This document shows, in pieces, positions 36,099-44,140 of a DNA stretch of 49,836 bases (position 1 is the stretch's first letter; each line of letters begins with the position of its first letter). The stretch is from the NCBI GenBank assembly GCA_001460835.1, contig CYKH01001902.1, forward strand, positions 6,363 to 56,198. The letters are read 5' to 3'. The notes under the pieces are model-generated. The model worked only from the letters and a program-made list of their open reading frames with translations, had not been told where the DNA came from and ran no database searches. The position numbers and the translations under genes were made by a program. The DNA comes from Bodo saltans. Taxonomy: Eukaryota; Euglenozoa; Kinetoplastea; Eubodonida; Bodonidae.

Positions 36099-38966
36099 AT
36101 GCATGCGCACGACTTTACTCAGTCACTCATGTCGATCGTTGGTCGTCAGCGTGCGAGTGTGCGTGACAACGACCCCTCAAATCCAATCAAACCGTCCACG
36201 TTTGTGAACGTTCTCGCCGCCCTTGTGAGCAAAGGATCGTACGTCATTATCGTAGTGTGGATAGCGTTTGCCATCGGTTGCGTGTTTCCTGCGATGGAGG
36301 TCAATGACTACGTCACTCAAGACACGTCACCACCTGCAGGAACACAAGCCGCTGATGCCACAAACTTTTTCCGTCAATATTTTCCTGATCAGATCAAAGG
36401 TACTGGTTTTGTGCTGTTCTCACGTGCGCTTAACGACTCCCTTGACTTAGCGTCGGATCCTCGCTACAACAGCTTTGATCTAGCGTTGGAAATTTTCTCG
36501 AAGAACGGGACGTATGATTTCAACTACACGCACCTTCCCAACGCAACCGCTTCAGGGACAACGCAAACAGCAGCGTACAGCTCCTACCGGGCAGTCCTGA
36601 AGGCAAACCTTCCCGTCCCTGTCGCGTTGTCGTTTCTCGCTCCAGATAATCGCTCAGCATTGATGACGATTGCATTCGGCAACTCGTACACTGCCAAGAA
36701 CACAACAGAGTTCAACGCAAATATGCAAAACGCCATCACCTTCTTCACGAACACCTTCAACCTTACTGGGCAAGTGCGTACGACCATCTTTGGATACCCA
36801 ACGTTCCTTGCTGCCATCACTGCTTCATCTACCAGCGATACCGAAACGATGATCTTCATTGTCGTTCCTCTTGCGTTTCTCGTGTTCGCTGCGGCTCTGG
36901 CGTCTGGGCGCTTTTTAATTATGCCCCTTCTGACAATCGTTGTGGCGTACGCCATCTCCTTCGCCATTCTCGATGGTGTTGCCCAAGCTATGCCGCTCAA
37001 CACCATGGCGCCATCCATTTGTGTGTTCTTGCTGATCTCCTACGTGCTGACGTACTCCTTCTACTTCATGTCGCAGTATCGAAAGCAACTGAAGGAAAAC
37101 CGAGTGGAAGCATGCGACCCCGAGCTCGCTCTCTCTGAGTTGTACACCACCGCGGGTCGATCTGTGTTCCTTTCATGTGTCACGGTATGCCTCAGCGGTG
37201 TGGGGTTGACAATCTTCCAAGCGTCATTGATCCGTAGCACCGGCATCGCTATTATCGTTGTCATCCTCGTGACTATGGCCGTCACACTCACCCTCATCCC
37301 CGCATTGATCGCATCGTTTCCTGTATTTTTCTCTGGGGCTATTGATGTGTGGGTGGATGCATACAATCCCGAAGTCTTGGCCAAGCAGCGCGATCGACGC
37401 CAAAGCACTACAGAAGAGATGAAGGGTGAGAACACACCTGTCCGTCCTCGACCAGACACAGCCTACGAAGAAGCTGAGGCTGCTCGAGCTCAACATGAAA
37501 AGATTCATCGATCTATCGTCACCTTCATCGGTGGAAGCCCACAGCGCTATCCGATTCTTCTTCTCGGTCTCGCACTGTGCTTCATTCCTGCATCATTCGC
37601 GTTCAATGGAGTTAATAGTAACGATTTGGAGCAGTTCATGCCCAAGTCGCAGCTTTTGGATGAGTGGACGCAATTGCAGAAGGTGTTCCGTGCAGGAGAA
37701 GTCTTCCCGTACCAACTGTTTGTCCAAGCTCGAACAGACGACCTTGACGCACACTACTTCCACACAACGCAGGAACTTATTTACACTCTGTGTGAGTTGC
37801 TCCCTTGGACCTCTCCGCGTGACTTTGATGGCATTAGCATCGATGGAACGCAGTCGGGATATCTGGCGAACGGTGGCAACGCGTCGGTGGACGCTCTGTT
37901 CCCGTGTTTCTTCGCACCGACCGACCCGCAGTGCTTGTACACGTTGCTTATGACCTACGGTGTCTACAAGAGTGGCACCGCGTCGTATTTTACCTTCAAA
38001 GCTCGCTTCGATCCTCTCTCCTCTCAAGGAACTGAGTGGTACCGCCAGGCGAAAGCGCTCCTTCCCATCATTGGACCAAAGTTCAATTACACACTGTACC
38101 TGTACGGCTATGGTGCGGATAGCTACGACTCGGTGGAGTACTCCCAGGGTGTCGTGAGCAAGTCCGCCGGAATCACCGTTGCTGTGGTGTTCCTTGCCAT
38201 TATGGTTGCATTCGGATCGCTCGTGCTGCCGTTGTTAGTGTGCCTCTCTACCTTTCTTGCCGTTGCATCTGCCTTCGGCATCGCCAACCTTCTCTATGGC
38301 CACAACGTGCTGAGCTTCCTCAAGGTTGACTCCCTCGCGGGAGAAGAGCATAGTATCGCATGGCAAGTACCAATTCTTTGCCTTGTGATTTGTGTTGGCA
38401 TTGTTCTCAACTTTGAAGTGATTGTCCTAGTGAAAGTGTTCGGTAAGCGCTGGAGAGGTGTGGATTCTAACGAGGCGGTGCTTGAGGGTGTGATTGGCGT
38501 AGGACGCGAGGTGTCTGTCTCGGCGCTCATGTCGCTCATTGCGTTTGGGGGATTGTTAGCCAACTCTATCCCCGCCATCAACCAAGTTGGTGCCTTCTTC
38601 TTCGTCTCTACGCTGGTGCAAGCATTCGTGCTGCGTCCTTTGGTGACACTGCCACTTATGACCATCCTTGGCGAAAAGAATTGGTGGCCGTTGCAACTAC
38701 TGAAGGACCACATGTGCGCACCTATTGGTGTTGAAGAAGATGCTGAAGAACGACCTACAATGATCGATAGAGTCGATTACCGTCGCTCTCTTCGTCGATC
38801 CCATTTCCGTAATAGCATAGCTGCCGGGGAGCCCGAAGCTGAAACAATGACCACGCCGCAGCCAGAAAAGCACACCAGGTCCGCCCAAAGTGTTCGATTC
38901 TCTGTGAGTAAGCAAGGAGAAGGTGAAAGTATCGCTAGTCAAGGAAACGGCTATGGTACCGTATAA
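36099..38966 (+). CDS. RND superfamily MMPL/Patched-like membrane protein, 955 aa
   Basis: Topology is the RND pattern: TM1 (about 44-66), a large extracytoplasmic loop (67-245), five helices (about 249-420: ETMIFIVVPLAFLVFAAALA, LLTIVVAYAISFAIL, ICVFLLISYVLTYSFYFMSQ, then two more), a cytoplasmic loop rich in charged residues, TM7 (about 485-503), a second big loop and five further helices (about 688-860). RND proteins use a proton gradient to move lipids, drugs or sterols. In the family the fourth and tenth helices carry a D-Y pair for proton relay; here the equivalents read LTYSFYF and VLNFEVIVL, with no Asp. So transport by the usual proton route is doubtful. The C-terminal tail (about 870-955) is Arg/Ser-rich and disordered. 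Start could also be Met11. Confidence 0.82.
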   Translation: MHAHDFTQSLMSIVGRQRASVRDNDPSNPIKPSTFVNVLAALVSKGSYVIIVVWIAFAIGCVFPAMEVNDYVTQDTSPPAGTQAADATNFFRQYFPDQIKGTGFVLFSRALNDSLDLASDPRYNSFDLALEIFSKNGTYDFNYTHLPNATASGTTQTAAYSSYRAVLKANLPVPVALSFLAPDNRSALMTIAFGNSYTAKNTTEFNANMQNAITFFTNTFNLTGQVRTTIFGYPTFLAAITASSTSDTETMIFIVVPLAFLVFAAALASGRFLIMPLLTIVVAYAISFAILDGVAQAMPLNTMAPSICVFLLISYVLTYSFYFMSQYRKQLKENRVEACDPELALSELYTTAGRSVFLSCVTVCLSGVGLTIFQASLIRSTGIAIIVVILVTMAVTLTLIPALIASFPVFFSGAIDVWVDAYNPEVLAKQRDRRQSTTEEMKGENTPVRPRPDTAYEEAEAARAQHEKIHRSIVTFIGGSPQRYPILLLGLALCFIPASFAFNGVNSNDLEQFMPKSQLLDEWTQLQKVFRAGEVFPYQLFVQARTDDLDAHYFHTTQELIYTLCELLPWTSPRDFDGISIDGTQSGYLANGGNASVDALFPCFFAPTDPQCLYTLLMTYGVYKSGTASYFTFKARFDPLSSQGTEWYRQAKALLPIIGPKFNYTLYLYGYGADSYDSVEYSQGVVSKSAGITVAVVFLAIMVAFGSLVLPLLVCLSTFLAVASAFGIANLLYGHNVLSFLKVDSLAGEEHSIAWQVPILCLVICVGIVLNFEVIVLVKVFGKRWRGVDSNEAVLEGVIGVGREVSVSALMSLIAFGGLLANSIPAINQVGAFFFVSTLVQAFVLRPLVTLPLMTILGEKNWWPLQLLKDHMCAPIGVEEDAEERPTMIDRVDYRRSLRRSHFRNSIAAGEPEAETMTTPQPEKHTRSAQSVRFSVSKQGEGESIASQGNGYGTV

Positions 38967-39437
38967 AACAAAATTTGTTGTAAATCAAAAAAAAAAGTGA
39001 AAAGAAAAAAAACACAGATTGGAAAGAAAACAACATTGCATCACGATAGCGCGCACAATGGACGCGCTAAGAAAAAAAGAGACAATAAGAACAACTCACA
39101 CAACCCTCATACAACACCCACAGAACCCCCCAACACTCCCACTGAGAGGTATTCCATTGACGTCCACGTTGCGCAAAAATTTTCACCAAGAAACTTAAAT
39201 CTCCCTGGGTGGGTCCCCCCGAGCAGAGGTGATCGTTTGGAAATTGAAGACCTGTTGAATTACGCAGGAGACCAAGATTGTTGCTGAACCTTGCTCCCTA
39301 GATTGACCCAGCTTCTTTTTTTTTTCTTTGGCGCGTGTTTAACGGTACATTTGGTGTGTGTAACTGACTTTGGCACGGTGGGAAATGCGTTCCATTGGTT
39401 GGTTTGTTTGTTTGCTTGTCGACAAGTATCAAGAAAA
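38967..39437 (+). other. Intergenic region with splice tract, no gene seen
   Basis: Begins A-rich (38987-39030, probable 3'UTR of the RND gene). A weak non-ATG open frame (38997-39287) is poly-Lys/Asn/Thr/Pro and is not supported. A T-rich tract (39310-39332) and a second one (39391-39420) lead to CAAG at 39423-39426; ATG of the deacetylase is at 39438. Confidence 0.4.
39391..39426 (+). promoter_or_regulatory. Predicted trans-splice acceptor for the NagA-like gene
   Basis: TTGG/TTTG-rich tract ending in AAG at 39424-39426, 12 nt before the ATG at 39438. The upstream in-frame extension to 39291 encodes poly-Phe/Cys from this tract and is not protein. Confidence 0.5.
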
Positions 39438-40763
39438 ATGAGCGGTGCCCCGTCAGAGTCCGTCAATGTGACTATCATTCGAGGAAACATTGTGACACCG
39501 AAAGGCGTGCTGTATGGCGGCTTCATTGAGGTGACGGGCGAATTGATTACTCTCGTAGCAGCCAGTGATGTTCCTCTGCCTACGGTGGAATCGAAGCGGA
39601 AGCAGCTTGGCGATCGAGTGGCACTTTCTTTTTCGTCAGCGGACTCGCAGTTTGTGATTCCTGGCTTTGTTGACATCCATAACCATGGCGTAGGTGGTTG
39701 CGATGAGGTTTGCGATCACTGGATTTACCCGGAGGTGTCGCAAAAATATTTAGCTCGTTGTGGTACCCTAAGCACTCTCGCATCTGTCATTTTCTCCAAA
39801 GCACGCCCAGAGATGACCAAGAAGGTGGTAGAAACCATCGAAACGAGAGTGGGTAAGGTATTTGAAGACTGCTGCGTGATCGAAGGTGTCCACGCAGAAG
39901 GACCTGTCATTGCCGATCAAGGAGGGCTTCCCCCAACAGAAACTGAGCCCTCACTCGACGATTTCAAAGCTCTTTGCGCCACGATGCCGTCGATGAAGAT
40001 CATGACTATTTCTCCCTCGAAAGAAGCACGCGTCAACTATGAACGGCTTAAGCATTTGCTCGACATTGGTGTTCGCCCAAGTCTTGGCCACGACCGCGTT
40101 GCGACTGAGCAGGACATTCTGGGAGCACTCAAACTTGTGAAGTCTCCGGAAGATCGCATGCACACGACACACATGTGCAACGTGATGTCGTTCCACCATC
40201 GAGAGCCCTCGCTGATCAACTTTAACCTCTGTAGCCGTCTCCCTCGAGGCACAAAGTACAACGGAGCGGTGCCCCCGACATTGGAAATGATTGCTGATTT
40301 TATTCACGTGCACCCTGTAGTCGTGCAGTCAGTTCTCTCTGCTCGTGACCCAGCCGATATCGCCATTATCAGCGACTGCATCTCATCGTATGAGCCTGGA
40401 AAGCGGCTTAAGTACAACGGTAGGAGTATCGCCGTGAGGGCAGAGGGTGGTGCGTATTTGTGTGACCCGCACGGCCGTCCGACGAAGACACTTGCTGGAA
40501 GCACCGTCACCCTCGCAGATCAGTTCTTCTCGTTATTGACGCACTTCTCTTTGGATGTTACTACTGCGTGTCTGCTCTTAGCAACAACGCCGGCAAAGAT
40601 TGCAAGAATCGCAGATCGTGTAGGAAGTCTTGAAGTCGGGAAACGAGCGAATATTCTTCTTGTCAACGGAGAGATGAACACGATTCAACGAAGAATGGTT
40701 TACGGAAATTGGGTAAACGCGGAGCCATACCGCATGCTGCGACCGTCGCCGTCGCATTTGTAG
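39438..40763 (+). CDS. nagA: N-acetylglucosamine-6-phosphate deacetylase (NagA-like), 441 aa
   Basis: The enzyme converts GlcNAc-6-phosphate to glucosamine-6-phosphate and acetate, feeding amino-sugar carbon into glycolysis. Amidohydrolase features in order: VIPGFVDIHNHGVGG (residues about 76-90; HxH-like start), GVHAEGPVI with the metal-ligand Glu, PSLGHDRVATEQD (His), HTTHMCNVMSFHHREPSL (His, the family's THLYNAM...REPG equivalent), and IISDCIS (catalytic Asp). GSTVTLADQF and the closing GKRANILLVN match family ends. It has no transit peptide. In a bacteria-eating flagellate the substrate could come from peptidoglycan. Trypanosomatids such as Leishmania also have this activity. Intact. Confidence 0.92.
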   Translation: MSGAPSESVNVTIIRGNIVTPKGVLYGGFIEVTGELITLVAASDVPLPTVESKRKQLGDRVALSFSSADSQFVIPGFVDIHNHGVGGCDEVCDHWIYPEVSQKYLARCGTLSTLASVIFSKARPEMTKKVVETIETRVGKVFEDCCVIEGVHAEGPVIADQGGLPPTETEPSLDDFKALCATMPSMKIMTISPSKEARVNYERLKHLLDIGVRPSLGHDRVATEQDILGALKLVKSPEDRMHTTHMCNVMSFHHREPSLINFNLCSRLPRGTKYNGAVPPTLEMIADFIHVHPVVVQSVLSARDPADIAIISDCISSYEPGKRLKYNGRSIAVRAEGGAYLCDPHGRPTKTLAGSTVTLADQFFSLLTHFSLDVTTACLLLATTPAKIARIADRVGSLEVGKRANILLVNGEMNTIQRRMVYGNWVNAEPYRMLRPSPSHL

Positions 40764-40877
40764 CTCTCACCTGTGGATTCTCTTTAACGCAGAGCATGCT
40801 GTTACTTGAGCAGATCATCACCGTTGTACTTTCTTTGTATTTACTATCAGCTTTAGATCAACACATAATCGCGAACG

Positions 40878-41363
40878 ATGGGCTGCAGGGGTAGCAAAGA
40901 ACCGAAGCAGAACCAGGATGCTTCCAAGAACGGTCCGTCAGCGGAGGCCGCCAATTTCCTTCGTCTGGTGAATGATTCCTGTCATCCAGTTGCGAGAAAG
41001 ACGCTCGAAGAATGGGGTATTTTCGTTGACGCACACAGCCGTCGCCGCGATGCATACGACCACTCAGGAGTAGCGCGTCTTGCTCAGCGTCCGAACGAAA
41101 TGTGGGCCACGACGCAGCAAGAGGAAGGTGTCACCCACCAGTCAGTGGATGATGTAGGTCAAGCATTCCTGCAGTACCTCCGCAATGATCTCACATTGCG
41201 AGGGTGGGGTGGGGAGTTCGACTACTCCGTTGCTGGCGTCGCCACACAGGGGTATCTCCGTATCGCCGCGAAGATCGACATGGGTGCTCTTCGTGATATG
41301 CCCAACGATGAGTACACGTGGGAAATCCGTATTCACTACCACAGCAAAGCAGCCAGCAACTAG
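40878..41363 (+). CDS. Small N-myristoylated/palmitoylated candidate protein, 161 aa
   Basis: No domain is recognised. The N-terminus MGCRGSKEPK fits dual acylation: Gly2 myristoylation with Ser6, and Cys3 palmitoylation, the arrangement seen in kinetoplastid flagellar-membrane and pellicle proteins. After a disordered acylated leader (to about 25) the rest is one compact folded-looking domain with Trp at 47, 76 and 110 and alternating short helices and strands (ending in EIRIHYHSKA). Likely a peripheral inner-leaflet protein of the plasma or flagellar membrane; function unknown. The ATG at 40878 is the only one in frame and follows the NagA stop by 115 bp. Confidence 0.7.
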   Translation: MGCRGSKEPKQNQDASKNGPSAEAANFLRLVNDSCHPVARKTLEEWGIFVDAHSRRRDAYDHSGVARLAQRPNEMWATTQQEEGVTHQSVDDVGQAFLQYLRNDLTLRGWGGEFDYSVAGVATQGYLRIAAKIDMGALRDMPNDEYTWEIRIHYHSKAASN

Positions 41364-41566
41364 AACCAGTCTCTCAAAACGAAAACTGGATGACTGGACG
41401 TTGTTCTGAGGTTTTACTGTTCGAGACTTCTGTGTGTCTAATCCGTTTTCTGAGATTTCCCAAGCAGCTGCCGAAACGCCGCCCTCCTTTGTATCTCGTT
41501 GTCACAAAAAGAAATCTTCATTGCATGCATCACCTGTGACAGTGAAAATCTGTCAAATCATTTCGA

Positions 41567-41587
41567 TGTCTTGTTTTTACTTTTCAG
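41567..41587 (+). promoter_or_regulatory. Predicted trans-splice acceptor for the 201-aa protein
   Basis: Tract TGTCTTGTTTTTACTTTTCAG ends in AG at 41586-41587, 14 nt before the ATG at 41601. Confidence 0.55.
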
Positions 41588-41600
41588 GCAGCGCGTTCGA

Positions 41601-42206
41601 ATGCATCACGACGAGACAATTGTTGTGTCACCGGTCGCACTACGATGTGTAACGGAGTCCGTGTCCCCCATGGCAGATTTTGCGACACCTCGAACCTCGC
41701 TCAAAGCGATGCGTCGACAGTCGCGAGCTCGTCCCGAAGGACCATCAAAGTGGCTCGACGAATCTCCAGTCCTTGTCGTTCCGACTGCTGCCCTCACGCC
41801 GGCCGGCAAAGCGTTTCCCGATGGTCTCATTCGCACGCCAAGCGTTTCGCCGCCATCTGCGTGGGCCACAGACGATGCAACAGAGCCCCGCCGGCTTGGA
41901 GCCACCTCTATTCCGCGTTCCGAAGACGACTTTTTCATCACACAGCATGTCTGCGAGCTGATGTTGGCGTCCCCACCCACCAAACTGGCGAATGGGCACG
42001 TCACCTTCGCCACCGCGAACGTCGATGACACTTCGATGTTAAAGCAGCGCCAAATGCATCGCATGCAAAAACTTCAGTTCGACCACCCAACACTGAATAC
42101 AACACCACAGCGACTTGCAGGAACATCAAGAGGACTTCGAGAAATTTTGAATTCCAATGCGACGACTGTGATGTTTATGCCAAAACCGCCGCCGAAGGTT
42201 GCGTGA
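41601..42206 (+). CDS. Small disordered hypothetical protein, 201 aa
   Basis: No family is recognised. The frame opens upstream at 41499 but this part precedes the splice tract; the first ATG after the AG is 41601. The protein is Pro/Ser/Thr/Arg-rich with little predicted structure apart from a central helix (FFITQHVCELML, about residues 110-121) and a short one (MLKQRQMHRMQKLQF, about 147-161). It has no membrane segment. Such proteins are common in kinetoplastid cytoskeleton, but no role is claimed. Gene reality is supported by the splice context and by a single long frame. Confidence 0.55.
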   Translation: MHHDETIVVSPVALRCVTESVSPMADFATPRTSLKAMRRQSRARPEGPSKWLDESPVLVVPTAALTPAGKAFPDGLIRTPSVSPPSAWATDDATEPRRLGATSIPRSEDDFFITQHVCELMLASPPTKLANGHVTFATANVDDTSMLKQRQMHRMQKLQFDHPTLNTTPQRLAGTSRGLREILNSNATTVMFMPKPPPKVA

Positions 42207-42525
42207 TGACGCAGAGAAAGAAAATAAGGAATACACTTTTGGTACTTCCTTTTTTTTCTTTTCAGGATCCCTCTCATGCGAGCTTTTTGTACAACTCTCC
42301 CTTTTCGTGTGTTTACTTCTTTGTTTCGCTTATCATTTTTTTAGATGCACCTAGATCAAAACTTATTTGACGTTACAGCCCCCTCAATCACTCTTCATTA
42401 CAACTCCTGAATTAATTTTGACTGTGGTGTGAGCTGTGACCACTATCATTGTTCGCGTGATATCTGTCTCACATCATATTTGTCTCACCTTGCCTTGCTA
42501 AGAGTCAGATTGTTTTTGGTTCGCA
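42207..42525 (+). other. Intergenic region, no gene seen
   Basis: AT-rich stretch with T-rich runs at 42248-42264 and 42298-42343, the second followed by AG at 42344-42345. It probably holds the splice acceptor of the PH-like gene at 42526. No RNA gene recognised. Confidence 0.4.
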
Positions 42526-43965
42526 ATGAAATTGTCGAGTGGGGGAACTGATCTCCTCGACATTTGCAACGGCAAGTCACCGGTGGCCGATCTCATCCGA
42601 TCATTCCTTGTCTCGATGGGTGACCAAGTTGTTCACTTCAGCGGCGAAGTGCAGGAGCGCTCGTTATCGGACCTGGTCCCTCGATGGTTTGTGTTAACCA
42701 ACAAATCAATTGTGTGCATCCCGAGAAGTGGGCTGGAGACTGGAATATTTTTCGACTGTCGGCAATCCCTTGACGCCGTATCTCAGATTGTGGTGGACGA
42801 CGACAGTCCCACAGCGAACATCCTAACGCAGCCAATCATCGGAAGCGACTCGATGCATGCGAAATCGGTCCTGTTCGCCTCCAACGAAATTCGCAAGATG
42901 TTTCTTCTCTCACTTTGTGTGGCGAAGCCATCGCTCCCAATCCTGCAGCGCCGAAAGGTGGAAGATTATCATCAAAGCGCAACTCATGCAGCTGTGCCTG
43001 GGACTCCTCAAGCTCACCATAACCACGGCACAGCAGCTCAATCGCAACAACGAGGCCAATCAGGCCTGCGACGATCATTGGAGCAGTCAGCAACTCCAGG
43101 TCACCACCATTCGCGCCACTCCCTGCACGATGTCTCTTCGCCGGTGCCCAAGGCACCTAGTGTGTCTGTTCTAGCATTTGACATCGCAGACGATGTGTAC
43201 TCGGCGTCACGTGAGCGGCTCCGAGAGATTTTGACCGACACCTGGGGAGACGCAACATACGACAGTGAACGCGCATCATCACGTCCTGCAGAGGAAGATC
43301 CAGCTCGGGCTGCTGAACGCGAGAAGATCAAAGCGGACTTGGATCATCGCGAACGGAAAATTATTCAGAATATCGAATTCAAACTGAAGTACCCCACGAA
43401 GCCGGCAACAAAGGTGCAGCCAGGAGTTGAGTACGACAAAGCCCACGAAGAACGTCTCATGCTCCCAGATGATCTCGTCGATGATGAGTTGTTGGGCCCC
43501 TCTCTTTACTCACTATGGCGAGAGTGGAAGCGCACAAACGGGCTTGTTGGACACGCGGGTGGAGCAGCATTGTCGGAGTGGAACTTGTACTCTTCCAATG
43601 AACTCATAGCTGCGCTAGAGGAAAAGGAAGATGAACTGTTTGGATTTGTTGGCCAGCGTAGTATCAGAAAAATCCGCAACATGCGCGAGCTGGTCTCTCG
43701 CGAAAGAAAAATGTATCTGAACGCAAACAAGCAAACGAGCCACTCTCCGCCTCGACAAAAATCAATGTCTTTCATTACCGTACCAAAGCCATTTTCACTC
43801 TCGGAGTCTCCATTCGCAACACTCAAATCGCAAGTGCGTCTTATCGAAAAGCACGACTTGATGGCGCATATGAAAGAAAAGCATGAACAGCATTTGAAGT
43901 CTCGTCATGAGCTTCACAAGCAGCACCTCAATCGCCAACTGCATCGATTATCTCCGGAGCGGTAA
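42526..43965 (+). CDS. Hypothetical protein with PH-like N-terminal region, 479 aa
   Basis: Residues about 34-135 resemble a pleckstrin-homology-like fold: a strand pattern (VVHFSGEVQERS, then VPRWFVLTNKSIVCIPR) with the typical W-F/L-x-L turn, and a final helix (NEIRKMFLLSLCVA). The next section (136-230) is Gln/Ser/His-rich and disordered. A second charged helical region (235-330, AEREKIKADLDHREREKII-like) and a block EYDKAHEERLMLPDDL follow. The end (430-479) is a basic coiled coil (KEKHEQHLKSRHELHKQHLN). A phosphoinositide- or protein-binding adaptor role is plausible, but no named family is recognised. PH assignment is low to moderate. Confidence 0.6.
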   Translation: MKLSSGGTDLLDICNGKSPVADLIRSFLVSMGDQVVHFSGEVQERSLSDLVPRWFVLTNKSIVCIPRSGLETGIFFDCRQSLDAVSQIVVDDDSPTANILTQPIIGSDSMHAKSVLFASNEIRKMFLLSLCVAKPSLPILQRRKVEDYHQSATHAAVPGTPQAHHNHGTAAQSQQRGQSGLRRSLEQSATPGHHHSRHSLHDVSSPVPKAPSVSVLAFDIADDVYSASRERLREILTDTWGDATYDSERASSRPAEEDPARAAEREKIKADLDHRERKIIQNIEFKLKYPTKPATKVQPGVEYDKAHEERLMLPDDLVDDELLGPSLYSLWREWKRTNGLVGHAGGAALSEWNLYSSNELIAALEEKEDELFGFVGQRSIRKIRNMRELVSRERKMYLNANKQTSHSPPRQKSMSFITVPKPFSLSESPFATLKSQVRLIEKHDLMAHMKEKHEQHLKSRHELHKQHLNRQLHRLSPER

Positions 43966-44140
43966 GGAGAACGGGGGGAACAGATGTGATGCCATGTTGT
44001 TGATCGTTGTACCTTGTCAAACAGTTTTGTTTTCACCACACATGTGATTTGTCTGTGTGATGCCTTGGCCGTTGCATATTTTCGCTTCTTTTTTCTCTTG
44101 AAGCTAACTCTTAACAGGATCAAATAACATATTCTCAAGA

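Noticed and set aside
38997-39287. Small Lys/Pro-rich ORF between RND and NagA genes
   Set aside because: No ATG start, homopolymer-derived composition, lies in probable UTR.
39291-39437. Signal-anchor-like N-terminus on the NagA-like enzyme
   Set aside because: Derived from poly-T and starts upstream of the predicted acceptor; the family is cytosolic with the start at about 39438.
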